Origin: Effrenium voratum
Lineage: Eukaryota; Sar; Dinophyceae; Suessiales; Symbiodiniaceae
Length of the DNA: 64,000 bases
Assembly: GCA_963377175.1 (NCBI GenBank)
Contig: CAUJNA010003290.1
Location: 623,480-687,479 of the forward strand
Direction: 5' to 3'
Positions 44,778 through 55,739 of this stretch are shown here, piece by piece; position 1 is the stretch's first letter, and every line of letters starts with the position of its first letter. A model generated the notes under the pieces. The model was given only the letters and a program-made list of their open reading frames with translations, was not told the origin of the DNA and ran no database searches. The translations under genes were made by a program, and so were the position numbers.

Positions 44778-44888
44778 CTTTAAACTTGCGATGGGTGCAA
44801 GAGATGCAGGGAATGAGAGTTATGGAAAGACCCCAAGAAAACATCCATCCAACTGGTGGCTTCTTTCAGGGAATCCCTGGGTTCATTC

Positions 44889-45004
44889 CTAGGTCCTCCA
44901 GTAGAGAAGTTAGAATTAGGGTACCCGATTTTTTCCCCTAGTTTATTTTAGTAGGGGAACCCTCCCCCCAAAGAAGGGTAGAAGGGCACTACTGAGGGTT
45001 CTAG
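44889..45004 (+). mobile_element. MITE1 copy j
   Basis: CTAGGTCCTCCAGTAGAGAA to CACTACTGAGGGTTCTAG, with a slightly altered right end. Confidence 0.82.
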
Positions 45005-45507
45005 ATTCCATTTCTCATTCCCTATCGCTCCAAGCGAGTCAACGAAGCCCATCGGTGGCTCCTGGGCGCAAACATGTGCAGCAACTCCGCGAAAACAGAA
45101 AAGAACAACTCATGTCGAGCGTTGCTCCCGTTTGTTTGTTTGGTGTATGGGAAAGAGTCATGCCCATACTTAACTTGAGTTCTCAGACGCCTTGAGTTCT
45201 CAGACGCCTTTGTTGAGGGGCACGCACTGCTGAAGGGTTGGGCATGACTGGAATCATTCTCCAAATAAGGAACCTCCCTTTTGGTTGGAAAACCAAAAGC
45301 AAGTCATTTGCAACCTTCCTATTCGCCCAGAAATGGCTACAGCCTCCAACCTCCGATCTCTTGCAGGGCTGCCAGGATTTCCCCGTCACCCCGAAAATTC
45401 GGGTGCGGCCAAAAGGCTGACGTTGTAGCCTGAAACGGGGATTTTCAAAGAGCAAACTGTGAGAAGGGGAGCCAGGAAAGCCAGAAAGCGCGCCCCAGCT
45501 GAGTCAT

Positions 45508-45640
45508 AATCAAACCCGCTATGAAAATGGTCGACCCAGAACCATGCTTCAATAATTAAGAAGGCGGAATTCCGCAGCTATTTCTGGTTGGGATTGTCCC
45601 TTACTAACCTTCACGCACCCGGGTTTGAATGGTGGCTCAG
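45508..45640 (+). mobile_element. short dispersed element, family 7
   Basis: CAGAACCATGCTTCAATAAT, CCGCAGCTATTTCTGG, CCCTTACTAACCTTCACGCA. Ends 43 bp from the donor of the exon at 45684-45762. Confidence 0.75.
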
Positions 45641-45683
45641 CTAAGCGCAAAGACTGACAAAAGGAAGAAACAGGCCGTGGCGC

Positions 45684-45762
45684 GATTCCGGCGCCGATGG
45701 CATTGCTCCTGTGAGCAATGATGGCAATGCTGGCATGCGTCGCCTTTCCGGCAGCCGTCCTC
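45684..45762 (-). CDS. exon, AAGKAT family (copy 1)
   Basis: Seventy-nine bases: acceptor ATCGCAG|G, then RTAAGKATHASIAIIAHRSN and AIGAGI, then GGAATC|GC donor. A homologous exon of the same length, phases (2 to 0) and splice positions lies at 63531-63609. About half of the residues are identical, which supports real coding sequence on this strand. The preceding exon 45876-45922 joins in phase (CG|G). Function unknown. Confidence 0.6.
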
Positions 45763-45875
45763 CTGCGATCGAAAAGAGGTTTTTTTCCTCGGGGGAGCCG
45801 AATGGATGCCAGTCGAAAATCGAACCTTCGAATCCTATGGTTCCAAAATGGGTCTCCTACATCGCCGGGGCAGAC

Positions 45876-45922
45876 CGCTTCTTGGTGCCGAAGCCGGCCC
45901 ATTCCGGGGGAGCAACCATCTC
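45876..45922 (-). CDS. candidate exon, EMVAPPEWAGFGTKK
   Basis: Acceptor CTTTAG|GAG, then EMVAPPEWAGFGTKK and CG before a GT donor (47 bases, phase 0 to 2). It joins the exon at 45762 as KK-Arg-RTAAGKAT across a ~113-bp intron. Support is splice context and composition. Confidence 0.45.
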
Positions 45923-46914
45923 CTAAAGATTCCCCCCCCCCAACCCCAAAACCCCGGGAGTGTCTGCTACCTGTAATCCAAAAGCCCATGGTCTTGATCC
46001 AAGCCCAAGATCTCCATAACTTTGGAGCTCAGCTTCCAGAAGCATCCTTCTTCGTTGACACCTCTGCCTGTGAAGCCTTCTGTGGAAATAGTACGTGGCG
46101 GAGTGTTTGAGAGGGGCTTCTCACACATCCAGTGATTGGCTATGGCTTGCGGCTGGCTTCCCGAGAGTCTGAGTCATTCACCGGGAATGCTCAGAGACGG
46201 TTTTTTTTGGTTTTGCCCCATCTAGCCTTCGCAGACCTTCGAAATCATGATTGGAGTTTGCTGCCGCCCGGATCCAGGCGAGTCAAAGAATGGGAGTCCT
46301 CCTGCACGAGCTTTGGGTGAATGGCTTTGTCTCCAACATGAGGGGGTCCATTGTTTCCAACAGGGCCAGCAAGAACAACACAACACAATGTTCCATTGGT
46401 GTTGGTCCATGTGTTGTTCAAGGGCCATTGGTGTTGCTTTTGTTTCCATTGGTTTCCAGTGAACAACGCAACACCAAGGCCATGCTCAAAGGACCTGACC
46501 ATCGACGTGTGACTGACCTGAACATTGCGAGTGATAGAAACATGACCATCAGGCAGAACCAAGGCCATCACAAGATGTGTTACCAGCTCCTGTCCTGAGC
46601 CCCGTAACAAATTGCTGCTTCTTGGCAGATGGGACATGAAGCTCAAAGCTCCATGCCACCCTCAGATTTCCCATCAGATCCCCCGCATGAATCTTCTTGC
46701 CTTGGATGCATGTGGCTGGTCAAAACCCTGTACCCTGGTGAACATCAAGGTGGCAAATGGATGTTCATCCACCCAAAAAAATGGCTCCATACGGTCATGC
46801 AACCCCATGGCCATGTCACTTCACCCCCACCCCCGCCCCGCACCCGCACCCCCCCGCCATCCCCAACAGCCCAACCCAACTCACCCCCGCCATCCCCCCA
46901 ACAGCCCGACAGGC

Positions 46915-46999
46915 CTTCCGGGTGTGGAAGAGGCACGGCCGGCACCGGCCCAATTGGTGGAGCTCAAGCATTGAGAGACCCTCCCAAGGCTTCGACCAC
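46915..46999 (-). CDS. candidate exon, CCCH-like zinc finger
   Basis: Acceptor CTCGCAG|G, then WSKPWEGLSMLELHQLGRCR and PCLFHTRK, then CGGAAG|GC donor; 85 bases, phase 2 to 0. The S...LH..G.CRPC.F pattern matches the first half of a CCCH-type motif (H..G.C.PC.F....GC..G..C..CH) that I recall in many Symbiodiniaceae proteins. The second half would be on another exon, which I could not find. Putative nucleic-acid binding. Confidence 0.5.
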
Positions 47000-47060
47000 C
47001 TGCGAGATGAATGCATCGGACCGTGAGCATCGGACGTGGGACCCAGGAGTTCGGCATCTG

Positions 47061-47160
47061 TCCAGATTTGAGAGGTTAGAATAAGTTGCTACCGATGTTT
47101 TCTTTCTCTGTAGTCTATTGGGGAACCCTCCCCCAAAAAAGAGTAAAAGGGCGGGCACTG
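47061..47160 (+). mobile_element. MITE1 copy k
   Basis: ATTTGAG-subtype (TCCAGATTTGAGAGGTTAGA) with GGGGAACCCTCCCCCAAAAA; both tips are trimmed. Lies 61 bp upstream of the zinc-finger-like exon. Confidence 0.75.
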
Positions 47161-47362
47161 GTTTGCCAACACCAATGTATGTGGAGAAACATGGTTGAAC
47201 ACCTCAATGTGTTGAAGGCTTGGACTGGAAGATTGACAAGTAAACTTTGATAAGTGATGAAACCAGCTCCAACTTTTTGAGGCGTTCTCCCAAAACAAAC
47301 CATCGTTCTATTGAAAAAAACCATCCATTTTCCCTGGGTCTCCGGAGGTTGTTTGGGATACA

Positions 47363-47540
47363 GAAATATATATATATATATATTTACAAAATACATATTA
47401 ATACATGTATGTATATTGTGTGTATATATATATAAATAAATATGTATACTTACAAAATACATATTAATACATGTATGCATATTGTATATACATACATATA
47501 TATGTACATACATATATATACATATATATATATATATACC
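47363..47540 (+). repeat. AT-rich microsatellite with internal duplication
   Basis: TATATATA runs, with ACAAAATACATATTAATACA present twice (about 47386 and 47453), so a ~67-bp block is duplicated. Confidence 0.85.
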
Positions 47541-47924
47541 TAGCATGTCTACATATATAACATCTGCACAAAGTATTGGTAGCTGCAACAAGTACACGAG
47601 GAACACAAAGTCTCGAACTCCGGAGGATCTGCTGGCGGATCATTCGAGGTATTCGGCCTACAAATGGTCACGGGTATTGCCCATGTGGTTGAAATATGGG
47701 TTCTCAGAATTAAAGAGCTGGGGCAAAGCGCGGATTTTGGTCTTGCCATTTACCAAGGTGCCATTTTGAAACCACTTTTTTGGGCCACAGCCATATCATC
47801 GTCTTAGTGACTTTTCCAACCAATGGACATCCCCAGTCCATCGGACAAATCGATCAAGCCCCACCGGGCGAGGGATGCAGCTCAGTTGGCAACAGATGCC
47901 AACACTGTCAACACAAGTCCGAAA

Positions 47925-48010
47925 GCAGGGATCCTTACATTACCTGAGCATTGCAACTTGTAAATGGTGTCCTTTTATTTTGGGCAACATGTATCTTTTA
48001 AGGAGCCCTG
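47925..48010 (+). mobile_element. short dispersed element, family 6
   Basis: GCAGGGATCCTTACATTACC to TATCTTTTAAGGAGCCCTG, with an internal gap. Confidence 0.72.
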
Positions 48011-48148
48011 GAAAGCTACCCATCTTAAAGCAAAACGTGGTACTGCGTGCACGTGCAAACAACACGAATCCAGTTTCGCTGGCCAAGTGGGGGCACTTGC
48101 CGGCAGTTGCACATAACTCGGAGCGCCTGTGCTCGTGGGGCACCATGC

Positions 48149-48265
48149 CTAGGTCCTCCAGTAAAGAGGTTAGAATAAGGGTACCCATTCTTTTTCCGTA
48201 GTCGATTTTAGGAGGGGAACCCTCCCAAAAAAAAGGGGAGAGAAGGGCCCTACTGGGGGACCTAG
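48149..48265 (+). mobile_element. MITE1 copy l
   Basis: CTAGGTCCTCCAGTAAAGAG to CCTACTGGGGGACCTAG. Confidence 0.85.
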
Positions 48266-48400
48266 ATGCAATAGGACCTTAGGATCTTGTGCGCTTGCGC
48301 CCTTGTTTCCTGCGCCGGGCCCTGACAAGCGCAGCATCCCACCAAAGAGCAACCACTATGTCTGGGCTGTCCTCAGATCCCCCGCTACCCTCCCACCAAC

Positions 48401-48474
48401 TAACATGGAAGTGCAAAAAGGCACTTCCCAACAGGAAAGTAGTCTTTTACAGGGGTCAGTGCACTTCCATGTTA
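48401..48474. repeat. short inverted-repeat element, TAACATGGAA ends
   Basis: TAACATGGAAGTGC and GCACTTCCATGTTA enclose ~45 bp with a second inner GCACTTCC copy. Same tips as 2941-3016. Confidence 0.7.
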
Positions 48475-48538
48475 GCTGGAGGTTAACTGTCAGTGGGTGA
48501 TATGGAAATCCCCATACCAACCAAAAAAAACCAAGGAC

Positions 48539-48619
48539 CTCGAGGCATGGCCGGGAACCGAAGCCGACTTTCCCGCCTCGAAAGGTCCGGCATCGACTTG
48601 CTCTCCGCGAGCGTGGCGC
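48539..48619 (-). CDS. candidate exon, Arg/Ser-rich peptide
   Basis: Acceptor TTCGAGAG|GC, then ATLAESKSMPDLSRRESRLR and FPAMPR, then CCTCGAG|GT donor; 81 bases, phase 1 to 1. SKSMPDLSRRESRLRF looks like a basic phosphorylatable linker. Family unknown. Confidence 0.5.
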
Positions 48620-48859
48620 CTCTCGAATCCCAACATCTTCCATTCTGGGCAAGGGGTTCCCCAGTGGGTTGATGGGTTGGTGGTTGAATTTTGTGGGGTT
48701 GCAGGGGTTGGTGGAAACCTGTCATAACGAAACGATCCTTCCTACGTCTGAACCCAAGGAAAACACCATCTTCGATATTTGGGAAATGTTCGCTGGAGGC
48801 AGACCAACAAAAGAAATAGCCACTTTAACCACTTGGATTGACATGTCACCCTTCCAGAA

Positions 48860-48981
48860 CTAGGTCCTCCAGTAGAGAGGTTAGAATAAAGGTAACTTTC
48901 TCTTCTGTAGTCTATTCTAGTAGGGTAGCCCTCCCAACCAAAAAAAGAAACGATAAAAGCGCACCTAGCTGGGGGACCAAG
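48860..48981 (+). mobile_element. MITE1 copy m
   Basis: CTAGGTCCTCCAGTAGAGAG to CTGGGGGACCAAG (last bases changed). Confidence 0.83.
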
Positions 48982-49040
48982 ACAAACAATTCCGAGAAGC
49001 AAGCCGTGTCTCTCGCTCTCACAGAGCCTGGCAAAGGCAC

Positions 49041-49091
49041 CAGGGTCACAAAGGTGTTCTGCACCACCGCCAGCATCTTGACCTCGCCCAC
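49041..49091 (-). CDS. candidate exon, VGEVKMLAVVQNTFVTL
   Basis: Acceptor CACCGAG|GTG, then VGEVKMLAVVQNTFVTL, then CTG|GTGCCT donor; 51 bases, phase 0. A later GC donor (GCCAG|GC at 49027) would extend it by 13 bases. The peptide looks like an alternating beta or mixed segment of a folded protein. Family unknown. MITE1 copy m lies 59 bp beyond the donor. Confidence 0.48.
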
Positions 49092-49114
49092 CTCGGTGAA
49101 ACTTTGTTAAGATC

Positions 49115-50225
49115 TGGCCACATGGAGCGTGACTTAGGAAGACCCGAAAAAAGGTGGATGTCCTTTTGGTTTTACTCCAAACCAATCTGAAAAGGGCAAC
49201 CTCAAAAAGTCAGATGCTAGTCTGACCTCGAAGGGAAGATTTCATGAGATTGCGGGGTCGAACAAAGCAAACATTGAAGTCTCGTGAGGCATGCAGGAAA
49301 ACAATGCCTGCTCCAGTCTTCAGGCAATGGCAGATAAAGCTTGCACTGGCAAATCATTGTCTGATGAAGCATCGTCGCACGCTGTTGTTGCTCCTTGCTG
49401 GCTGCCCTGCTTCCAACATGAGCTCGATCAGCATCATCCAACAACCTGATCCTATGTTGGATTTCGTAGAACAGCTAACTTCAGCTGTCATACATCAACG
49501 TAAGGCAATGTTGCTCTCTTGCTTGGTCTTGATTTGCACTATATACCATAGCTGGAACACAACACACACACACACACACAGAAGCAACATGAATGAGCGC
49601 TATGTGCATGTTGATCAACGTAAGACATACACATCAAAACAGACATATCTTTGGCTCCGCTTGCCTACTGCACAACATCACCAAAGGCCTTGGCGAAAGA
49701 AAGAAAAAAACACAACAAACAACAGAAACAAGCTGCCTCTAAGCTGGCGATCACATTGTGCGTCTCAGCCATGGCAAAAGGCTCAACAACTCACCACGAG
49801 TTTTCACAAGCTGCCAACTTCGAGCAAAGGGCTGCGCTGGTCACCTGAGACACATCCCAGGCACCAAGATACTGAGAAGGTCTTGTTTTAGCAGAATCGT
49901 TTGCTGCAGGAATGGGCGTGGCTTGTTTGTTCAAGGGAACCCCTCTGGAGTCGCTGCAAAGGGCGATGGAAAACCACATTATTTCCGGGTTCCCACGGTT
50001 CCCACTTCACGCGACTGCTTGCTTTGGGGACCGCAGTTTGATCTCCAAATGAGAGTGCTTCTTTGAGGGTTCCCTTTTTGGGGTTGAGTTGAAATGAAAT
50101 CGCACATATGTTTAGGGGTCCCCAAAAACAGGCGCGCCCAAATATATATCTGTGAAGAAATGGACGGACTGCGAACGTGGCGCGTCACATTGAGTAGTTT
50201 TGAACAAACGAAGAGCATAGCTACT
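49115..50225. other. no gene recognised
   Basis: Holds a short CA run at 49562-49580. Plus-strand open frames (to 215 codons at 49244-49891) have no motif or splice support. Confidence 0.35.
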
Positions 50226-50228
50226 TGG

Positions 50229-50341
50229 ATGGGTCAAAATCTCGTACCCCCAGTGAATATCCCAATCCCCACTAAAATAGACAAAAATGGGTGGTGCACC
50301 TACCCAAAAAAATGGGGCCATTGGTTTTGACCCACAGCCGC
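50229..50341 (-). mobile_element. family 3 element, reverse copy
   Basis: GAATATCCCAATCCCCACTA and GGGTGGTGCACCTACCC are the reverse complement of the copies at 8433 and 16783. Ends GGGTCAAAAT / TTTTGACCC are inverted. Confidence 0.75.
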
Positions 50342-50640
50342 TTATAGGAGAAAACATTGAGAAAAACAATTCTCTACAAAGAACAAACACTTCTGTGAAG
50401 ACAGAAAGGCAACGGACCTGCTCAGACCCTCATTCCCCATTGTTCTACCTTGCTGTCCTTGCTTCTTTACTCGCGAGTTGCAAGCAAATTCTGGCCAAGG
50501 CTCGAAGAACAGGTTCAGTTCATGTGGCTATGATGTTTTAATCAGAAACCCAAATAGGTGGACATCAAAATTCGGAGGGGATTCATGTCCACAAATCACT
50601 CTTGAGGTGGTTCCCTATTTAAATTCATGGCCATGTCAAT

Positions 50641-50739
50641 CTAGGTCCTCCAGTAGCGAGAATAAGGGTACCAACTTGTTTCTGTAGTCTATTTTTGAAG
50701 GGGACCCTCCCCCAGAAAGGGCAAAGGGCACTACTGGGG
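50641..50739 (+). mobile_element. MITE1 copy n
   Basis: CTAGGTCCTCCAGTAGCGAG to GGGCACTACTGGGG; the right tip is lost at the border of the satellite region. Confidence 0.78.
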
Positions 50740-50799
50740 CATGCGTCTGGTTGGTGACAAGCAAGGCCGGCATAAGCCTCAGCTTTTTCCCGAATGCGT

Positions 50800-51420
50800 A
50801 GCGAAGGGTTCCCGTTTATAAGTGAGGGTCTGGGGGGTGGAGGCCGTGTTCGCGAGGAGTTGCTCCAGAGTTCGCAACCGTCCGCAACCGTCGCGATTAG
50901 CGTGTGCCATTGGGATTCGTCGTGGAAGCGCGTTTTTGGATGGATCGGCAAGCGCTGTTTTCGTTGGCCCTGTGTGCGAATCGTAGCTTCTCGAAGCTCG
51001 ACGTGTCGTTTCGCTGCGCAGGCGCAGTGTTTTGGAAGGCTGCGTGTTCTTGTTGCTGTGCCAGTGGGATTTGAGATCCAGGGGTGGTCGCTTTGAGGTG
51101 TCCTGCTTGGCAGGCGCGTGATAGTGTTTGCGCCGGCGCCGTTTTCGTTGGCCCTGTCGTACAATGGGCTCGTTTTGGCGGGCCTGAAACATGTCAAAAT
51201 TGGTCGAAATCGTTCTGGCGCCACAGTCCCGTGCTAGTTTTGGATGCGTGTCGTAAACGTGTCAAAGTTGCATTTCGTGGCAGGTCCAACAGTTTGGATG
51301 GTTTTGAGCTTGCGTGACAGGCGCAGCAGTTTCGAGCGTTTTGATTGAATTTCGTGGCAGGCGCTGCACTTTGGAGCTTTTCGTGCAAATTTCGTAGCAG
51401 GCGCAGTACTTTGGTGCCAG
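50800..51420 (+). repeat. degenerate minisatellite
   Basis: Recurring TTTTCGTTGGCCCTGT, TTTCGTGGCAGGCGC and GCGCAGTGTTTTGG-type words without a fixed period. It grades into the 73-bp array to the right. Open frames on both strands here are artefacts of a GC-rich repeat. Confidence 0.6.
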
Positions 51421-51935
51421 GGTGTAGATTTCGTGGCAGGCACGTCACTTTGACTGAGCGAGATCGCTCTCGCTGTGGCGCGGTGCGCATTTTGAGTGCG
51501 CCTGGGTGTAGATTTCGTGGCAAGCACGTCACTTTGACTCAGCGAGATCGCTCTCGCTGTGGTGCGGTGCACATTTTGCGAACGCGAAGCGAACCCTCTG
51601 CGCACTTTGGGTGGGTCGAATCGCTCTCGCTATGGCGCGGTGCGCATTTTGAGCATGCGAAGCGAACCCTCTGCGCACTTTGGGTGGGTCAAATCGCTCT
51701 CGCTGTAGCGCGGTGCGCATTTTGAGCATGCGAAGCGAACCCTCTGGTCAAACCGCTCTTGCTGTGCGTGGCGTGGTGCGCATATTGAGTACGTGAAGTG
51801 AACCCTCTGCGCACTTTGGGTGGGTCGAATCGCTCTCGCTGTGGCGCGGTGCACATTTGAGCGTGCAAAGTGAACCCTCTGCGCGCTTTGGGTGGGTCGA
51901 ATCGCTCTCGCTGTGGCGCGGTGCGCATTTAGAGA
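51421..51935 (+). repeat. ~73-bp satellite
   Basis: Units containing GCGAAGCGAACCCTCTGCGC, ACTTTGGGTGGGTCGAATCG and CTCTCGCTGTGGCGCGGTGC. About five clear units from 51590, with shorter relatives before that. Confidence 0.85.
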
Positions 51936-54335
51936 CACAAGTGTCGTTCAGAAGCGCCGATCACAAGTGTCCATTAGAAGTGTCGATCAGAAGTGTCGAA
52001 CAGAAGTTGCTCAGAAGTGTTGCTCAGACGTGTCCCTCAGAAATGTTGTCAGAAGTGTGGATTGCTCAGAACTAGACGTGTTGCTCAGAAGTGTTGTCAG
52101 AAGTGTTGCTCAAACTGTCGACCACTGGACCAGAAGTGTCAATCAGAAGCGGATCGAAAGTGTTGCTCAGAAGTGTCGATCAGAAGCGTCGATCAGAAGT
52201 GTTGCTCAGAAAAGTCGACCAGAAAAAGTGTCGCTCAGACGTGTTAACAGTATTGGTCAGAAAAAGTGTAGTTCAGGAGTGTTGATGAGAGGTCGCTGGA
52301 AAGTGTCGCTCAGAAGTGTCAATCAGAAGTGTGGGTCAGAAGTGTTGCTCACTCAGAAGTGTCGATTAGTGTTGATCAGAAGTGTTGCTCATCAGTGTCA
52401 ATCAGAACTGTGGTTCAGCAGTGTTGCTCAAACTGTCGATCAGAAGTGTCAATCAGAAGTGCGGATCAAAAGTGTTGCTCAAAAGTGTCGATCAGAAGTG
52501 TTGCTCAGAAAAATTGTTCAGAAAAAGTGTCGCTCAGAATTGTTGCTCAGAAGTGTCGGTCAGGAAAAGGGTGGTTCAGAAGTTTTGGCCAGGTGTCGCT
52601 CAAAAGTGTCGCTCAGAAGTGTTGCTCGGAAAAGTCGATCAGAAAAAGTGTCGCTCAGAAGTGTTTCTTAGAAGCGTCGATCAGAAAAAGTGTGGTTCAG
52701 AAGTGTTGATCAGGTGTCGCTCAAAAGTGTCGCTCAGAAGTGTCAATGAGAAGTGTGGGTCGGAAGTGTTGCTCAGAAGTGTTGATGAGAAGGGTTCCTC
52801 AAAAGTGTCGGTGAGAAGTGCTAAGTCAGCAGTGTTGCTCAGAAGTGTTGTTCAGAAGTGCGATGAGCAGTGTGGATCAGAAGTGTTGGTCGGAAGTGTT
52901 GCTCAGAACTGTCGATGAGAAATTTGGATCAGAAGTGTTGCTCATCAGTGTCAATCAGAAGTGTGGTTCGGCAGTGTTGCTCAAACTGTCGATCAGAAGT
53001 GTCAATCAGAAGTGCGGATCAAAAGTGTTGCTCAGAAGTGTCGATCAGAAGTGTTGCTCACAAACATCCATCAGAAGTGTGAGTGAGAAGTGTGGGTCGG
53101 AAGTGTTGCTCAGAAGTGTTGATGAGAAGGGTTCCTCAAAAGTGTCGGTAAGAAGTGTCGATCAGAAGTGTTGCTCAGAAGTGTCGCTCAGAAGTGTCAA
53201 TCCAGCAGTGTTGCTCAGAAGTGTCGTTCAGAAGTGTGATGAGCAGTGTGGATAAAAAGTGTTGGTCAGGAATGTTGCTCGGAACTGTCGATGAGAAATT
53301 TGGATCAGTGTTGCTCATCAGTGTCAATCAGAAGTGTGGTTCAGCAGTGTTGCTCAAACTGTCGATCAGAAGTGTCAATGAGAAGTGCGGATCAAAAGTG
53401 TTGCTCAGAAGTGTCGATCAGAATTGTTGCTCAGGAAAGTCGATCAGAAAAAGTGTCGCTCAGAAGTGTTGCTCAGAGGTGTCGATGAGAAAAAGTGTGG
53501 CTCAGAAGTGTTGGTCAGGTGTCGCTCAAAAGTGTCGCTCAGAAGTGTTGCTCAGAAAAGTCGATGTGAAAAAGTGTCGCTCAGAAGTGTTTGTCAGGTG
53601 TCGTTCAAAAGTGTCAATTAGAAGTGTCAATCAGAAGTGTTGCTCAGAAAAGTCGATCAGAAAAAGTGTTGTTCAGAAGTGTTGCTCAGAAGCGTCGATC
53701 AGAAAAAGTGTGGCTCAGAAGTGTTGATCAGGTGTCGCTCAAAAGTGTCGCTCACAAGTGTCAATGAGAAGTGTGGGTCGGAAGTGTTGCTCAGAAGTGT
53801 TGATGAGAAGGGTTCCTCAAAAGCGTCGGTCAGAAGTGTCGATCAGAACTGTTGCTCAGAAGTGTCGCTCAGAAGTGTCAATTCAGCAGTGTTGCTCAGA
53901 AATGTCGTTCAGAAGTGTCGATGAGCAGTGTGGCTCAGAAGTGTTGCTCATCAGTGTCAATCAGAAGTGTGGTTCAGCAGTGTTGCTCAAACTGTCGATC
54001 AGAATTGTCAATGAGAAGTGCGGATCAAAAGTGTTGCTCAGAAGTGTCGATCAGAAGTGTTGCTCAGAAACATCGATCAGAAAAGGTGTCTTCTCAGAAG
54101 TGTTGCTCAGAAGTGTCGATCAGAAAAAAAAGTGTGGTTCAGAAGTGTTGATCAGGTGTCGCTCAGAAGTGCCGCTCAGAAGTGTCAATCAGAAGTGTTG
54201 TTCAGAAAAGTCGATCAGAAAAAGTGTCGCTCAGAAGTGTTGCTCAGAAGTAACGATCAGAAAAAGTGTGGTTCATCATCAGGTGTCGCTCAAAAGTGTC
54301 GCTCAGAAGTTGTGCTCAGACGTGTCGCTCAGAAG
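51936..54335 (+). repeat. 13-bp satellite (AGAAGTGTCGATC)
   Basis: About 185 head-to-tail units of AGAAGTGT(C/T)G(A/C)TC with point variants and occasional AAAAA insertions. Because 13 is not a multiple of 3, three units (39 bases) repeat as 13 residues (for example SVDQKCCSEVSIR), which leaves frames open for long stretches. I see no sign of selection for coding. Confidence 0.96.
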
Positions 54336-54339
54336 CCTA

Positions 54340-55465
54340 GTAATCGCAACTTTGTAGCGCAAGTCTAGTTTGCGAAGTAAAGGCTTCCAGCTCTAGCTGG
54401 AAAATCACAACTGTGTAGCACAAGTGTAGCGCGCGAAGTACAGGTTTCTGGAAAGTCACAACTCTGAAGTGCAAGTCTAGTGCATGAAGTACAGGTTCCC
54501 AGCTCCAGATCGAAAATCGCAACTTTGTAGTACCAGTCTATAACGTGCGACGTACAGGCTTCCAGCTCCAGCTGGAAAATCGCGACTTTGTAGTACCAGT
54601 CTATAACGTGCGAAGTACAGGCGTCCAGCTCCAGCTGGAAAATCGCGACTTTGTAGTACAAGTCTAGTACGCGACCCGAAGTCCAGCTCTAGCTGAAAAT
54701 CACAACCTTGTAGCACAAGCCTAGCGCACGAAGTACAGGTTTCCAGCTCTAGCAGGAAAATCGTAACTTTAACAAGTCTAGTTCGCGAAGTACGGGTTTC
54801 CAGCTCCAGCTGGAAAATCGCGACTGTTGTACAAGTCTAGTTCGCGAAGTACAGGTTTCTAGCTCTAGCTGGAACATCGCGACTTTGTAGTACAAGTCTA
54901 GTACGTGAAGTACAGGGTTCTAGCTCTAGCTGGAAAATTGCGACTTTGTAGTACAAGTCTAGTACGCGAAGTACAGGTTTCCAGCTCCAGCTGTAAATTG
55001 CGACTCTGTAGTACAAGTCTAGTACGCAAAGTACAGGTTTCCAGCTCTAGCTGGAAAATCGCAACTTTGTAGTACCAGCTCTAGCTGGAGAATCGCAACT
55101 TTGAAGTACAAGTCTAGTGCGCAAAGTGTACAGGTTTCCAGCACTAGCTGGAAAGTCACAACTTTGTACTGCAAGTATAGTACGTGAAGTACAAGTTTCC
55201 AGCTCTGGCTGGAAGATCGCAACTTTGAAGTGCAAGTATAGCACGCGAAGCACAGGTTTTGAGCTCCAGCTCGAAATCGCAACTTTGTAGTGCATCAGCT
55301 CTAGCTGGACAATCGCAGCTGTGTAGCGCAAGTCTAGCGCGCGAAGTACCAGCTTCGGCTGGAAAGCCGCAACTTTGCAGTACCAGTGTAGCGCGCGAAG
55401 AGCAGGTTTCCAGCTCCAGATTGAAAATCGTAGCTTTGTAGCAACAAGTGGAGCACGCAAAGTAC
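54340..55465 (+). repeat. ~61-bp satellite with palindromic core
   Basis: About 18 units, each with TTTCCAGCTC(C/T)AGCTGGAAAA followed by TCGC(A/G)ACTTTGTAGTACAA and GTCTAGT..GCGAAGTACA. The core TTCCAGCTCNAGCTGGAA is nearly self-complementary, so every unit can form a hairpin. Confidence 0.95.
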
Positions 55466-55739
55466 AGTTTTACAAGCTGAAAAAATAGTTTGCGCAGTAG
55501 GCTTGATTGCGAGCCCCATTGGCTTATACCGAAAAATTGTCTCTTTAATTATTTTCTTGGGTTTGCGCAAAGTGATGTGCATTCGGGTTCGTGGGCTCTG
55601 TCTTGTTTTTTTGGGGGGAAGGTCGCTAAGAAAGGCCCATGAGTTCCATCACATGTGCCAAAGATTCTGTAAGCCATGGTGATTTTTCACCAGGAATGCT
55701 CATCACTGCTTCTCGGAAAGCTTCACGCAAGGAAGCTTA

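Noticed and set aside
51892..54368. Open frames up to 259 codons with SVDQKC-type repeats
   Set aside because: The 13-bp unit has no stop in its repeats, so frames stay open by construction.
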